Shown: positions 35,331-49,000, counted from the stretch's first letter. The stretch: DNA of 64,000 nucleotides from Dermacentor variabilis (GCF_050947875.1 NC_134570.1:244892584-244956583), one strand, 5' to 3'. Translations and numbers: made by a program. The notes: a model not told the origin generated them from the letters alone.

Positions 35331-37130
35331 CCAAAAGATGCATGTGCATGCTTAACAAATGGTTTGACACAAATCCATGCTGGGGTGCTAAAAGAAGCAG
35401 CGTGGGCGTGCTTAGCACGTCGTTTGGCAGAAACCCACGTGCGCGCTCTGCCAAAAGCAGCATGTGCATGCAGAACTTGTGGATTGGCAGAAAACAACGT
35501 CCGCGTCTGCCAAAAGATGCATATGCATGCTCAACAAGTGGTTTGGCACAAATCCATGCGCGGGTGGTAAAAAAAGCAGCATGGGCGTACTTATCACGTC
35601 GTTTGGCAGAAATCCACGTTTGCGCTCTGCCAAAAGCAGCATGTGCATGCATAACTCGTGGTTTCGCAGAAAACAACGTCCGCGTCTGCCAAAAGATGCA
35701 TGTGCATACTCAACAAGTGGTTTGGCACAAATCCATGCGCGGGTGCTAAAAAGAGCAGCATGGGCGTGCTTAGCACGTCGTTTGGCAGAAATCCACGTGC
35801 GAGCTCTGCCAAAAGCAGCATGTGCATGCATAACTTGTGGTTTTGCAGAAAACAACGTCCGCGTCAACCAAAAGGTGCATGTGCATGCTCAACAAGTCGT
35901 TTGGCACAAATCCGTGCGCGGGTGCTGAAAAGAGCAGCATGGGCGTGCTTAACACGTCGTTTGGCAGAAAGCCACGTGCGCGTTCTGCCAAAAGCAGCAT
36001 GTGCATGCATAACTTGTGGTTTGGCAGAAAACAACGTCCGCGTCTGCCAAAAGATGCATATGCATGCTCAACAAGTGGTTTGGCAAAAATCCATGCGCGG
36101 GTGGTAAAAACAGCAGCATAGGCGTAATTAGCGCGTCGTTTGGCAGAAATCCATGTGCGCGCTCTGCCAAAACAGCATGTGCATGCATAACTTGTGGTTT
36201 CGCAGAACACAACGTCCGCGTCTACCAAAAGATGCATGTGCATGATTATGATGTGGTTTGGCACAAATCGATGCGCGGGTGTTAAAAAGAGCAGCATGGG
36301 CGTGCCTAGCACGTCGTTTGGCAGAAATCCACGTACGCGCTCTGCCAGAAAGCTGCATGTGCATACATAACTTGTGGTTTTGTAGAAAACAACATCCGCG
36401 TCTACCAAAAGATGCACGTGCATGCTCAACAAGTGGTTTGGCACAAATCCATGCGCGGGTGCTAAAAAGAGCAGCATGGGCGTGCTTAGGACGTCGTTTG
36501 GCAGAAATCCACGTGCGCGCTCTCCCAAAAGCAGCACGTGCGTGTATAACTTGTTGTTTTGCAGAAAACAACGTCCGCGTCTACCAAAAGATGTATGTGC
36601 ATGCTTAACAAATGTTTTGACAAAAATCCATGCTGGGGTGCTAAAAAAAGCAGCGTGGGCGTGCTTAGCACGTCGTTTGGCAGACATCCAAGTGCGCGCT
36701 CTGCCAAAAGCAGCATGTGCTTGCATATCTTGTGGTTTTGCAGAAAACAACGTCCGCGTCTACGAAAAGCTGCATCTGCATGCTTAACAAGTGGTTTGGC
36801 ACAAATCCATGCGCGGGTGGTAAGAACAGCAGCATAGGCGTACTTAGCACGTCGTTTGGCAGAAATCCATGTGCGCGCTCTGCCAAAAGCAGCATGTGCA
36901 TGCATAACTTGTGGTTTCGCAGAAAACAACGTCCGCGTCTGCCAAAACATGCATATGCATGTTTAAAAGGTGTTTGCCACAAATCCATGTGCGGGTGCTA
37001 AAAAGAGCAGCATGGGCGTGCTTAGAACGTTGTTTGAAAGAAATCCACGCGCGCGCTCTGCCAAAAGCAGAATGTGCATGCATAACTTGTGGTTTTGCAT
37101 AAAACAACGTCCGCGTCTACCAAAAGATGC
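35330..37130. repeat. Segment related to the first 7 kb and to 42.5-43 kb
   Basis: Three relations overlap. About 35,460-35,930 follows 1,090-1,560 (GTACTTATCACGTCG, CATAACTCGTGG, CGAGCTCTGCC). About 36,500-37,100 follows 6,070-6,670 at offset 30,431. About 36,240-36,730 follows 42,500-43,000 at offset 6,264 (35 monomers less one base), sharing GTTTTGTAGAAAACAAC and CCTAGCACGTCG. The segment therefore connects the left and right halves of the window. Confidence 0.7.
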
Positions 37131-37139
37131 ATCTGCATG

Positions 37140-38540
37140 CTTAGCAAGTGGTTTGGCACAAATCCATGCGCGGGTGGTAAGAACAGCAGCATAGGCGTAC
37201 TTAGCACGTTGTTTGGCAGAAATCCACGTGCGCGCTCTGCCAAAAGCAGCATGTGCATGCATAACTTGTGGTTTCGCAGAAAACAACGTCCGCGTCTGCC
37301 AAAACATGCATATGCATGTTTAAGAAGTGGTTTGCCACAAATCCATGTGCGGGTGCTAAAAAGAGCAGCATCGACGTGCTTAGGACGCCGTTTGGCAGAA
37401 ATCCACGTGCGCGCTCTGCCAAAAGCAGGACGTGCATGCATAACTTGTGGTTTGGCAGAAAACAACGTCCACGTCTGCCAAAAGATGGATGTGCATGCTC
37501 AACAAGTGGTTTGGCACAAATCCATGCGCGGGTGCTAAAAAGAGCAGCATGGGCGTGCTTAGGACGTCGTTTGGCAGAAATCCACGTGCGCGCTCTGCCA
37601 AAAGCAGCATGTGCATGCACAACTTGTGGTTTGGCAGAAAACAACGTCCGCGTCTGCCAAAAGATGCATATGCATGCTCAACAAGTGGTGTGGCACAAAT
37701 CCATGTGCGGGCGCTAAAAAGAACAGCATGGGCGTGCTTAGCACGTCGTTCGGCAGAAATCTACGTGCGAGCTCTGCCAAAAGCAGCATGTGCATGCGTA
37801 ACTTGTGGTTTTGCAGAAAACAACGTCCGCGTCTACCAAAAGATGCATGTGCATGCTCAACAAGTGGTTTGGCACAAATCCATGCGCGGATGCTAAAAAG
37901 AGCAGCATGGGCGTGCTTAGCACGTCGTTTGGCAGAAATCCACGTGCGCGGTCTTGGAAAAGCACCATGTGCATGCATAACTTGTTGTTTTGCAGAAAAC
38001 AACGTCCGCGTCTACCAAAAGATGCATGTGCATGCTTAACAAGTGATTTGGCGCAAATCCATGCGCGGGTGGTAAAAACAGCAGCATAGGCGTCCTTGCA
38101 CGTCGTTTGGCAGAAATCCACGTGCGCGCTCTGCCAAAAGCAGCTTGTGCATGCATAACTTGTGGTTTCGCAGAACACAACGTCCGCGTCTACCAAAAGA
38201 TGCATGTGCATGCTCAACAAATGGTTTGACACATATCCATGCTGGGGTGCTAAATAGAGCCCCATGGGCGTGCTTAGCACGTCGTTTGGCAGAAATCCAC
38301 GTGCGCACTCTGCCAGAAAGCTGCATGTGCGCACATACCTTGTGGTTTTGCAGAAAACAACATCCGCGTCTACCAAAACATACATGTGCATGCTCAACAA
38401 GTGGTTTGGCACAAATCCATGCGCGGGTGCTAAAAAGAGCAGCATGGACGTGCTTAGGACGTCGTTTGGCAGAAATCCACGTGCGCGCTCTGCCAAAAGC
38501 AGCATGTGCATGCACAACTTGTGGTTTCGCAGAAAACAAC
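37140..38540. repeat. Block VII, copy 1
   Basis: Matches 40,719-42,118 at an offset of 3,578 bp, 20 monomers less two bases. Shared private markers in order: TTAGCAAGTGG, GCACGTTG, GCATCGACGTGCTTAGGACG, CACGTCTGCC with GATGGATGTGC, GCGCTAAAAAG, GGTCTTGGAAAAGC, GTGATTTGGCGC, GGCGTCCTTGCACG, CTAAATAGAGCC and GCGCACATACC. The GGCGTCCTTGCACG subunit is shorter than usual and is a good lineage tag. Confidence 0.8.
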
Positions 38541-38559
38541 GTCCGCGTCTGCCAAAACA

Positions 38560-39620
38560 TGCATATGCATGTTTAAGAAGTGGTTTGCCACAAATCCATG
38601 TGCGGGTGCTAAAAAGAGCAGCATGGGCGTGCTTAGAACGTTGTTTGAAAGAAATCCACGCGCGCGCTCTGCCAAAAGCAGAATGTGCATGCATAACTAG
38701 TGGTTTTGCATAAAACAACGTCCGCGTCTACCAAAAGATGCATGTGCATGCTCAACAAGTGGTTTGGCACAAATCCATGCGCGGGTGCTAAAAAGAGCAA
38801 TATGGGCGTGCTTAGCACGTCGTTTGGCAGAAATCCACGTGCGCGCGCTGCCAAAAGCAGCATGTGCATGGGTAACTTGTGGTTTGGCAGAAAAAAACGT
38901 CCGCCTCTGCCAAAACATGCATATGCATCCTTAACAAGTGGTTTGGCACAAATCCATGTGCGGGTGCTAAAAAGAACAGCATGGGCGTGCTTAGCGTGTC
39001 GTTTGGCAGAAATGCACGTGCGCTCAGCCAAAAGCAGGACGTGCATGCATAACTTGTGGTTTGGCAGAAAACAACGTCCACGTCTGCCAAAAGATGGATG
39101 TGCATGCTCAACAAGTGGTTTGGCACAAATCCATGCGCGAGTGCTAAAAAGAGCAGCAAGGGCGTGTTTAGGACGTCGTTTGGCAGAAATCCACGTGCGC
39201 GCTCTGCCAAAAGCAGCGTGTGCATGCACAACTTGTGGTTTGGCAGAAAACACCGTCCGCGTCTGCCAAAACATGCATATGCATGCTTAACAAGTGGTTT
39301 GGCACAAATCCATGCGCGGGTGCTAAAAAGAACAGCTTGGGCGTGCTTAGCACGTCGTTTGGCAGAAATCTACGTGTGAGCTCTGCCAAAAGCAGCATGT
39401 GCATGCATAACTTGTGGTTTTGCAGAAAACAACGTCCGCGTCTACCAAAAGATGCAAGTGCATGGTCAACAAGTGGTTTGGCACAAATCCATGCGCGGAT
39501 TCTAAAAAGAGCAGCATGGGCGTGCTTAGCACGTCGTTTGGCAGAAATCCACGTGCGCGGTCTGCGAAAAGCACCATGTGCATGCATAACTTGTGGTTTT
39601 GCAGAAAACAACGTCCGCGT
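38560..39620. repeat. Segment shared with 43.0-44.1 kb
   Basis: Runs parallel to 43,035-44,095 at an offset of 4,475 bp, exactly 25 monomers. Shared markers are CATGGGTAACTTG, AGAAAAAAACGTCCGCCTC, a shortened C subunit with GCACGTGCGCTC or similar near 39,015 and 43,490, GCAGGACGTGC, GATGGATGTGC and GAAAACACCGTCC. Confidence 0.7.
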
Positions 39621-40039
39621 CTACCAAAAGATGTATGTGCATGCTCAACAAATGTTTTGACACAAATCCATGCTGAGGTGCTAAAAAAAGCAGCGTGGGC
39701 GTGCTTAGCACGTCGTTTGGCAGACATCCAAGTGCGCGCTCTGCCAAAAGCAGCATGTGCTTGCATATCTTGTGGTTTTGCAGAAAACAACGTCCGCGTC
39801 TACCAAAAGATGCATCTGCAGGCTTAGCAAGTGATTTGGCACAAATCCATGCGCGGGTGGTAAGAACAGCAGCATAGGCGTACTTAGCACATTGTTTGGC
39901 AGAAATCCACGTGCGCGCTCTGCCAAAAGCAGCATGTGCATGCATAACTTGTGGTTTCGCAGAAAACAACGTCCGCGTCTGCCAAAAGATGCATGTGCAT
40001 GCTTAACAAGTGGTTTGGCAGAAATCCATGCGCGGGTGG

Positions 40040-42130
40040 TAAAAACAGCAGCATCGGCGTGCTTAGCACGTCGTTTGGCAGAAATTCACGTGCGTGCTCT
40101 GCCAAAAGCAGCTTGTGCATGCATAACTTGTGGTTTCGCAGAACACAACGTCCGCGTCTACCAAAAGATGCATGTGCATGCTCAACAAATGGTTTGACAC
40201 AAATCCATGCTGGGGTGCTAAAAAAAGCAGCGTGGGCGTGCTTAGCACGTCGTTTGGCAAAAATCCAAGTGCACGCTCTGCCAATAGCAGCATGTGCATG
40301 CATAACTTGTACTTTCGCAGAACACAACGTCCGCGTCTGCCAAAACAAGCATATGCATGATTAAGAAGTGGTTTCGCACAAATCCATGCGCGGGGGCTAA
40401 AAAGAACAGCATGGGCGTGCTTAGCTCGTCGTTTGGCAGAAATCCACGTGCGCGCTCTCCCAAAAGCAGCACGTGCGTGCATAACTTGTTGTTTTGCAGA
40501 AAACAACGTCCACGTCTACCAAAAGATGTATGTGCATGCTTAACAAATGTTTTGACACAAATCCATGCTGGGGTTCTAAAAAAAGCAGCGTGGGCGTGCT
40601 TAGCACGTCGTTTGGCGGACATCCAAGTGCGCGCTCTGCCAAAAGCAGCATGTGCTTGCATATCTTGTGGTTTTGCAGAAAACAACGCCCGCGTCTACCA
40701 AAAGATGCATCTGCATAGTTAGCAAGTGGTTTGGCACAAATCCATGCGCGGGTGGTAAGAACAGCAGCATAGGCGTACTTAGCACGTTGTTTGGCAGAAA
40801 TCCACGTGCGCGCTCTGCCAAAAGCAGCATGTGCATGCATAACTTGTGGTTTCGCAGAAAACAACGTCCGCGTCTGCCAAAACATGCATATGCATGTTTA
40901 AGAAGTGGTTTGCCACAAATCCATGTGCGGGTGCTAAAAAGAGCAGCATCGACGTGCTTAGGACGCCGTTTAGCAGAAATCCACGTGCGCGCTCTGCCAA
41001 AAGCAGGACGTGCATGCATAACTTGTGGTTTGGCAGAAAACAACGTCCACGTCTGCCAAAAGATGGATGTGCATGCTCAACAAGTGGTTTGGCACAAATC
41101 CATGCGCGGGTGCTAAAAAGAGCAGCGTGGGCGTGCTTAGGACGTCGTTTGGCAGAAATCCACGTGCGCGCTCTGCCAAAAGCAGCATGTGCATGCACAA
41201 CTTGTGGTTTGGCAGAAAACAACGTCCGCGTCTGCCAAAAGATGCATATGCATGCTCAACAAGTGGTTTGGCACAAATCCATGTGCGGGCGCTAAAAAGA
41301 ACAGCATGGGCGTGCTTAGCACGTCGTTCGGCAAAAATCTACGTGCGAGCTCTGCCAAAAGCAGCATGTGCATGCGTAACTTGTGGTTTTGCAGAAAACA
41401 ACGTCCGCGTCTACCAAAAGATGCATGTGCATGCTCAACAAGTGGTTTGGCACAAATCCATGCGCGGATGCTAAAAAGAGCAGCATGGGCGTGCTTAGCA
41501 CGTCGTTTGGCAGAAATCCACGTGCGCGGTCTTGGAAAAGCACCATGTGCATGCATAACTTGTTGTTTTGCAGAAAACAACGTCCGCGTCTACCAAAAGA
41601 TGCATGTGCATGCTTAACAAGTGATTTGGCGCAAATCCATGCGCGGGTGGTAAAAACAGCAGCATAGGCGTCCTTGCACGTCGTTTGGCAGAAATCCACG
41701 TGCGCGCTCTGCCAAAAGCAGCTTGTGCATGCATAACTTGTGGTTTCGCAGAACACAACGTCCGCGTCTACCAAAAGATGCATGTGCAGGCTCAACAAAT
41801 GGTTTGACACAAATCCATGCTGGGGTGCTAAATAGAGCCGCATGGGCGTGCTTAACACGTCGTTTGGCAGAAATCCACGTGCGCGCTCTGCCAGAAAGCT
41901 GCATGTGCGCACATACCTTGTGGTTTTGCAGAAAACAACATCCGCGTCTACCAAAAGATACACGTGCATGCTCAACAAGTGGTTTGGCACAAATCCATGC
42001 GCGGGTGCTAAAAAGAGCAGCATGGGCGTGCTTAGGACGTCGTTTGGCAGAAATCCACGTGCGCGCTCTGCCAAAAGCAGCATGTGCATGCACATCTTGT
42101 GGTTTCGCAGAAAACAACGTCCGCGTCTGC
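40040..42130. repeat. Block VII, copy 2 (longer)
   Basis: From 40,719 it matches copy 1. From 40,040 it also matches copy 3 at 49,274-51,185, offset 9,234 and then 9,055. The extra left part carries GCATCGGCGTGC, CCAATAGCAGC and AACAAGCATATGC. The longest minus-strand open frame here (41,316-42,296) has partners of the same length in 37,738-38,718 and reflects shared small indels, not coding. Confidence 0.8.
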
Positions 42131-43229
42131 CAAAAGATGCATGTGCATGCTTAACAAGTAGTTTGGCACAAATCCATGCGCGGGTGGTAAAAACAGTAGC
42201 ATAGGCGTGGTTAGCACGTCGTTTGGCAGAAATCCACGTGCGCGCTCTGCCAAAAGCAGCATGTGCATGCATAACTTGTGGTTTCGCAGAACACAACGTC
42301 CGCGTCTACCAAAAGATGCATGTGCATGATCAACAAATGGTTTGACACAAATCCATGCTGGGGTGCTAAATAGAGCCGCATGGGCGTGCTTAGCACGTCG
42401 TTTGTCAGAAATCCACGTGCGCGCTCTGCCAGAAAGCTGCATGTGCGCACATACCTTGTGGTATCACAGAACACAACGTCCGCGTCTGCCAAAACATGCA
42501 TATGCATGATAATGAAGTGGTTTGGCACAAATCGATGCGCGGGTGCTAAAAAGAGACACATGGGCGTGCCTAGCACGTCGTTTGGCAGAAATCCACGTAC
42601 GCGCTCTGCCAGAAAGCTGCATGTGCATACATAACTTGTGGTTTTGTAGAAAACAACATCCGCGTCTACCAAAAGATGGACGTGCATGCTCAACAAGTGG
42701 TTTGGCACAAATCCATGCGCGGGTGCTAAAAAGAGCAGCATGGGCGTGCTTAGGACGTCGTTTGGCAGAAATCCACGTGCGCGCTCTCCCAAAAGCAGCA
42801 CGTGCGTGCATAACTTGTTGTTTTGCAGAAAACAACGTCCGCGTCTACCAAAAGATGTATGTGCATGCTTAACAAATGTTTTGACAAAAATCCATGCTGG
42901 GGTGCTAAAAAAAGCAGCGTGGGCGTGCTTAGCACGTCGTTTGGCAGACATCCAAGTGCGCGCTCTGCCAAAAGCAGCATGTGCGCACATAACTTGTGGT
43001 TTTGCAGAAAACAACATCCGCGTCTGCCAAAACATGCATATGCATGTTTAAGAAGTGGTTTGCCACAAATCCATGTGCGGGTGCTAAAAAGAGCAGCATG
43101 GGCGTGCTTAGAACGTTGTTTGAAAGAAATCCACGCGCGCGCTCTGCCAAAAGCAGAATGTGCATGCATAACTTGTGGTTTTGCATAAAACAACGTCCGC
43201 GTCTACCAAAAGATTCATGTGCATGCTCA

Positions 43230-45267
43230 ACAAGTGGTTTGGCACAAATCCATGCGCGGGTGCTAAAAAGAGCAATATGGGCGTGCTTAGCACGTCGTTT
43301 GGCAAAAATCCACGTGCGCGCTCTGCCAAAAGCAGCATGTGCATGGGTAACTTGCGGTTTGGCAGAAAAAAACGTCCGCCTCTGCCAAAACATGCATATG
43401 CATCCTTAACAAGTGGTTTGGCACAAATCCATGTGCGGGTGCTAAAAAGAACAGCATGGGCGTGCTTAGTGCGTCGTTTGGGAGAAATGCACGTGCGCTC
43501 TGCCAAAAGCAGGACGTGCATGCATAACCTGTGGTTTGGCAGAAAACAACGTCCACGTCTGCCAAAAGATGGATGTGCATGCTCAACAAGTGGTTTGGCA
43601 CAAATCCATGTGCGGGTGCTAAAAAGAGCAGCATGGGCGTGCTTAGGACGTCGTTTGGCAGAAATCCACGTGCGCGCTCTGCCAAAAGCAGCATGTGCAT
43701 GCACAACTTGTGGTTTGGCAGAAAACACCGTCCGCGTCTACCAAAACATGCATATACATACTTAACAAGTGGTTTGGCACAAATCCATGTGCGGGGGCTA
43801 AAAAGAACAGCATGGGCGTACTTAGCACGTCGTTTGGCAGAAATCTTCGTGCGAGCTCTGCCAAAAACAGCATGTGCATTCATATCTTGTGGTTTTGCAG
43901 AAAACAACGTCCGCGTCTACCAAAAGATGCATGTGCATGGTCAACAAGAGGTTTGGCACAAATCCATGTGCGGATGCTAAAAAGAGCAGCATGGGCGTGC
44001 TTAGCACGTCGTTTGGCAGAAATCCACGTGCGCGGTCTGCGAAAAGCACCATGTGCATGCATAACTTGTGGTTTTGCAGAAACAACGTCCGCGTCTACCA
44101 AAAGATGCATGTGCATGCTTAACAAGTGGTTTGGCACAAATCCATGCGCGGGTGGTAAAAACAGCGCGCATAGGCGTGGTTAGCACGTCGTTTGGCAGAA
44201 ATCCACGTGCGCGCTCTGCCAAAAGCAGCTTGTGCATGCATAACTTGTGGTTTCACAGAACACAACGTCCGCGTCTACCAAAAGATGCATGCGCATGCTC
44301 AACTAATGGTTTGACACAAATCCATGCTGGGGTGCTAAAAAAGCAGCGTGGGCGTGCTTTGCACGTCGTTTGGCAAAAATCCAAGTGCGCGCTCTGCCAA
44401 AAGCAGCATGTGCATGCATAACTTGTGGTTTCGCAGAACACAACGTCCGCGTCTGCCAAAACATGCATATGCATGCTTAACAAGTCGTTTGGCACAAATC
44501 CATGCGCGGGTGCTAAAAAGAGCAGTATGGGCGTGCTTAGCACGTCGTTTGGCAGATATCCACGTGCGCGCTCGGCCAAAAGCAGCATGTGCATGCGTAA
44601 CTTGTGGTTTCGCAGAAAACAACGTCCGCGTCTACCAAAAGATGCATCTGCATGCTCAACAAGTGGTTTGGCACAAATCCATGCGCGGGTGGTAAGAACA
44701 GCAGCATAGGCGTACTTAGCACGTCGTTTCGCAGAAATCCACGTGCGCGCTCTGCCAAAAGCAGCATGTGCATGCATAACTTGTGGTTTCGCAGAAAACA
44801 ACGTCCGCGTCTGCCAAAAAATGCATATGCATGTTTAAGAAGTGGTTTGGCACAAATCCATGTGCGGGTGCTAAAAAGAGCAGCATGGGCGTGCTTAGAA
44901 CGTTGTTTTAAAGAAATCCACGCGCGCGCTCTGCCAAAAGCAGTGTGCATGCATAACTTGTGGTTTTGCATAAAACAACGCCCACGTCTACCAAAAGATG
45001 CATGTGCATGCTCAACAAGTGGTTTGGCACAAATCCATGCGCGTGTGCTAAAAAGAGCAGCACCGACGTGCTTAGGACGCCGTTTGGCAGAAATCCACGC
45101 GTGCTCTGCCAAAAGCAGCATGTGCATGCACAACCTGTGGTTTGGCAGAAAACAACGTCCGCGTCTGCCAAAACATGCATATGCATGCTTAACAAGTCGT
45201 TTGGCACAAATCCATGCGCGGGTGCTAAAAAGAGCAGTATGGGCGTGCTTAGCACGTCGTTTGGCAG
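43230..45267. repeat. Block VIII, copy 1
   Basis: Matches 51,390-53,426 at offset 8,159 and, from about 43,524, 46,020 onward at offset 2,495. Distinctive shared features are CATATACATACTTAAC, GGGGGCTAAAAAGAAC or its relative, CATTCATATC or CATGCATATC, GGTCAACAAGAGG, a 1-bp shorter GCAGAAACAACG, AACAGCGCGCATAGG, GGTTTCACAGAAC, CTCAACTAATGG, GTTGTTTTAAAG and AGCAGTGTGCATGC. Confidence 0.8.
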
Positions 45268-46019
45268 AAATCCACGTGCGCGCTCTGCCAAAAGCAGCAT
45301 GTGCATGCACAACTTGTGGTTTGGCAGAAAACACCGTCCGCGTCTACCAAAACATGCATATACATACTTAACAAGTGGTTTGGCACAAATCCATGTGCGG
45401 GGGCTAAAAAGAACAGCATGGGCGTACTTAGCACGTCGTTTGGCAGAAATCTTCGTGCGAGCTCTGCCAAAAACAGCATGTGCATGCATATCTTGTGGTT
45501 TTGCAGAAAACAACGTCCGCGTCTGCCAAAAAATACATATGCATGTTTAAGAAGTGGTTTGGCACAAATCCATGCGCGTGTGCTAAAAAGAGCAGCACCG
45601 ACGTGCTTAGGACGCCGTTTGGCAGAAATCCACGCGTGCTCTGCCAAAAGCAGCATGTGCATGCACAACCTGTGGTTTGGCAGAAAACAACGTCCACGTC
45701 TGCCAAAAGATGGATGTGCATGCTCAACAAGTGGTTTGGCACAAATCCATGTGCGGGTGCTAAAAAGAGCAGCATGGGCGTGCTTAGAACGTTGTTTTAA
45801 AGAAATCCACGCGCGCGCTCTGCCAAAAGCAGTGTGCATGCATAACTTGTGGTTTTGCATAAAACAACGCCCACGTCTACCAAAAGATGCATGTGCATGC
45901 TCAACAAGTGGTTTGGCACAAATCCATGCGCGTGTGCTAAAAAGAGCAGCACCGACGTGCTTAGGACGCCGTTTGGCAGAAATCCACGCGTGCTCTGCCA
46001 AAAGCAGCATGTGCATGCA
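45268..46019. repeat. Scrambled patch inside block VIII
   Basis: At about 45,268 the order breaks and restarts with material matching 43.66-43.9 kb, then GCCAAAAAATACATATGC near 45,527, then two passages with CACCGACGTGCTTAGGACG (near 45,596 and 45,954, 358 bp apart). The part from about 45,780 matches 44,890-45,120 at offset 889 bp, five monomers less six bases. Order resumes at about 46,020. Several small exchanges between neighbouring copies best explain it. Confidence 0.7.
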
Positions 46020-49000
46020 CAACCTGTGGTTTGGCAGAAAACAACGTCCACGTCTGCCAAAAGATGGATGTGCATGCTCAACAAGTGGTTTGGCACAAAT
46101 CCATGTGCGGGTGCTAAAAAGAGCAGCATGGGCGTGCTTAGGACGTCGTTTGGCAGAAATCCACGTGCGCGCTCTGCCAAAAGCAGCATGTGCATGCACA
46201 ACTTGTGGTTTGGCAGAAAACACCGTCCGCGTCTACCAAAACATGCATATACATACTTAACAAGTGGTTTGGCACAAATCCATGTGCGGGGGCTAAAAAG
46301 AACAGCATGGGCGTACTTAGCACGTCGTTTGGCAGAAATCTTCGTGCGAGCTCTGCCAAAAACAGCATGTGCATGCATATCTTGTGGTTTTGCAGAAAAC
46401 AACGTCCGCGTCTACCAAAAGATGCATGTGCATGGTCAACAAGAGGTTTGGCACAAATCCATGTGCGGATGCTAAAAAGAGCAGCATGGGCGTGCTTAGC
46501 ACGTCGTTTGGCAGAAATCCACGTGCGCGGTCTGCGAAAAGCACCATGTGCATGCATAACTTGTGGTTTTGCAGAAACAAAGTCCGCGTCTACCAAAAGA
46601 TGCATGTGCATGCTTAACAAGTGGTTTGGCACAAATCCATGCGCGGGTGGTAAAAACAGCGCGCATAGGCGTGGTTAGCACGTCGTTTGGCAGAAATCCA
46701 CGTGCGCGCTCTGCCAAAAGCAGCTTGTGCATGCATAACTTGTGGTTTCACAGAACACAACGTCCGCGTCTACCAAAAGATGCATGCGCATGCTCAACTA
46801 ATGGTTTGACACAAATCCATGCTGGGGTGCTAAAAAAGCAGCGTGGGCGTGCTTTGCACGTCGTTTGGCAAAAATCCAAGTGCGCGCTCTGCCAAAAGCA
46901 GCATGTGCATGCATAACTTGTGGTTTCGCAGAACACAACGTCCGCGTCTGCCAAAACATGCATATGCATGCTTAACAAGTCGTTTGGCACAAATCCATGC
47001 GCGGGTGCTAAAAAGAGCAGTATGGGCGTGCTTAGCACGTCGTTTGGCAGATATCCACGTGCGCGCTCGGCCAAAAGCAGCATGTGCATGCGTAACTTGT
47101 GGTTTCGCAGAAAACAACGTCCGCGTCTACCAAAAGATGCATCTGCATGCTCAACAAGTGGTTTGGCACAAATCCATGCGCGGGTGGTAAGAACAGCAGC
47201 ATAGGCGTACTTAGCACGTCGTTTCGCAGAAATCCACGTGCGCGCTCTGCCAAAAGCAGCATGTGCATGCATAACTTGTGGTTTCGCAGAAAACAACGTC
47301 CGCGTCTGCCAAAAAATGCATATGCATGTTTAAGAAGTGGTTTGGCACAAATCCATGTGCGGGTGCTAAAAAGAGCAGCATGGGCGTGCTTAGAACGTTG
47401 TTTTAAAGAAATCCACGCGCGCGCTCTGCCAAAAGCAGTGTGCATGCATAACTTGTGGTTTTGCATAAAACAACGCCCACGTCTACCAAAAGATGCATGT
47501 GCATGCTCAACAAGTGGTTTGGCACAAATCCATGCGCGTGTGCTAAAAAGAGCAGCACCGACGTGCTTAGGACGCCGTTTGGCAGAAATCCACGCGTGCT
47601 CTGCCAAAAGCAGCATGTGCATGCACAACCTGTGGTTTGGCAGAAAACAACGTCCGCGTCTGCCAAAACATGCATATGCATGCTTAACAAGTCGTTTGGC
47701 ACAAATCCATGCGCGGGTGCTAAAAAGAGCAGTATGGGCGTGCTTAGCACGTCGTTTGGCAGATATCCACGTGCGCGCTCGGCCAAAAGCAGCATGTGCA
47801 TGCGTAACTTGTGGTTTCGCAGAAAACAACGTCCGCGTCTGCCAAAACATGCATGTGCATGGTCAACAAGAGGTTTGGCACAAATCCATGCGCGGATGCT
47901 AAAAAGAGCAGCATGGGCGTGCTTTGCACGTCGTTTGGCAGAAATCTACGTGCGCGGTCTGCGAAAAGCACCATGTGCATGCATAACTTGTGGTTTTGCA
48001 GAAAACAACGTCCGCGTCTACCAAAAGACGCATGTGCGTGCTTAACAAGTGGTTTGGCACAAATCCATGCGCGGGTGGTAAAAACAGCAGCATAGGCGTG
48101 GTTAGCACGTCGTTTGGCAGAAATCCACGTGCGCGCTCTGCCAAAAGCAGCTTGTGCATGCATAACTTGTGGTTTCGCAGAACACAACGTCCGCGTCTAC
48201 CAAAAGATGCATGTGCATGCTCAACAAATGGTTTGACATAAATCCATGCTGGGGTGCTAAAAAAAGCAGCGTGGGCGTGCTTAGCACGTCGTTTGGCAAA
48301 AATCCAAGTGCGCGCTCTGCCAAAGGCAGCATGTGCATGCATAACTTGTGGTTTCGCAGAACACAACGTCCGCGTCTGCCAAAACATGCATATGCATGAT
48401 TAAGAAGTGGTTTCGCACAAATCCATGCGCGGGTGCTAAAAAGAACAGCATGGGCGTGCTTAGCTCGTCGTTTGGCAGAAATCCACGTGCGCGCTCTCCC
48501 AAAAGCAGCACGTGCGTGCATAACTTGTTGTTTTGCAGAAAACAACGTCCGCGTCTACCAAAAGATGTATGTGCATGCTTAACAAATGTTTTGACACAAA
48601 TCCATGCTGGGGTGCTAAAAAAAAGCAGCGTGGGCGTGCTTAGCACGTCGTTTGGCAGACATCCAAGTACGCGCTCTGCCAAAAGCAGCATGTGCTTGCA
48701 TATCTTGTGGTTTTGCAGAAAACAACGTCCGCGTCTACCAAAAGATGCATCTGCATGCTTAACAAGTGGTTTGGCACAAATCCATGCGTGGGTGGTAAGA
48801 ACAGCAGCATAGGCGTACTTAGCACGTCGTTTGGCAGAAATCCACGTCCACGTCTGCCAAAAGATGGATGTGCATGCTCAACAAGAGGTTTGGCACAAAT
48901 CCATGCGCGGATGCTAAAAAGAGCAGTATGGGCATGCTTAGCACGTCGTTTGGCAGATATCCACGTGCGCGCTCGGCCAAAAGCAGCATGTACATGCGTA

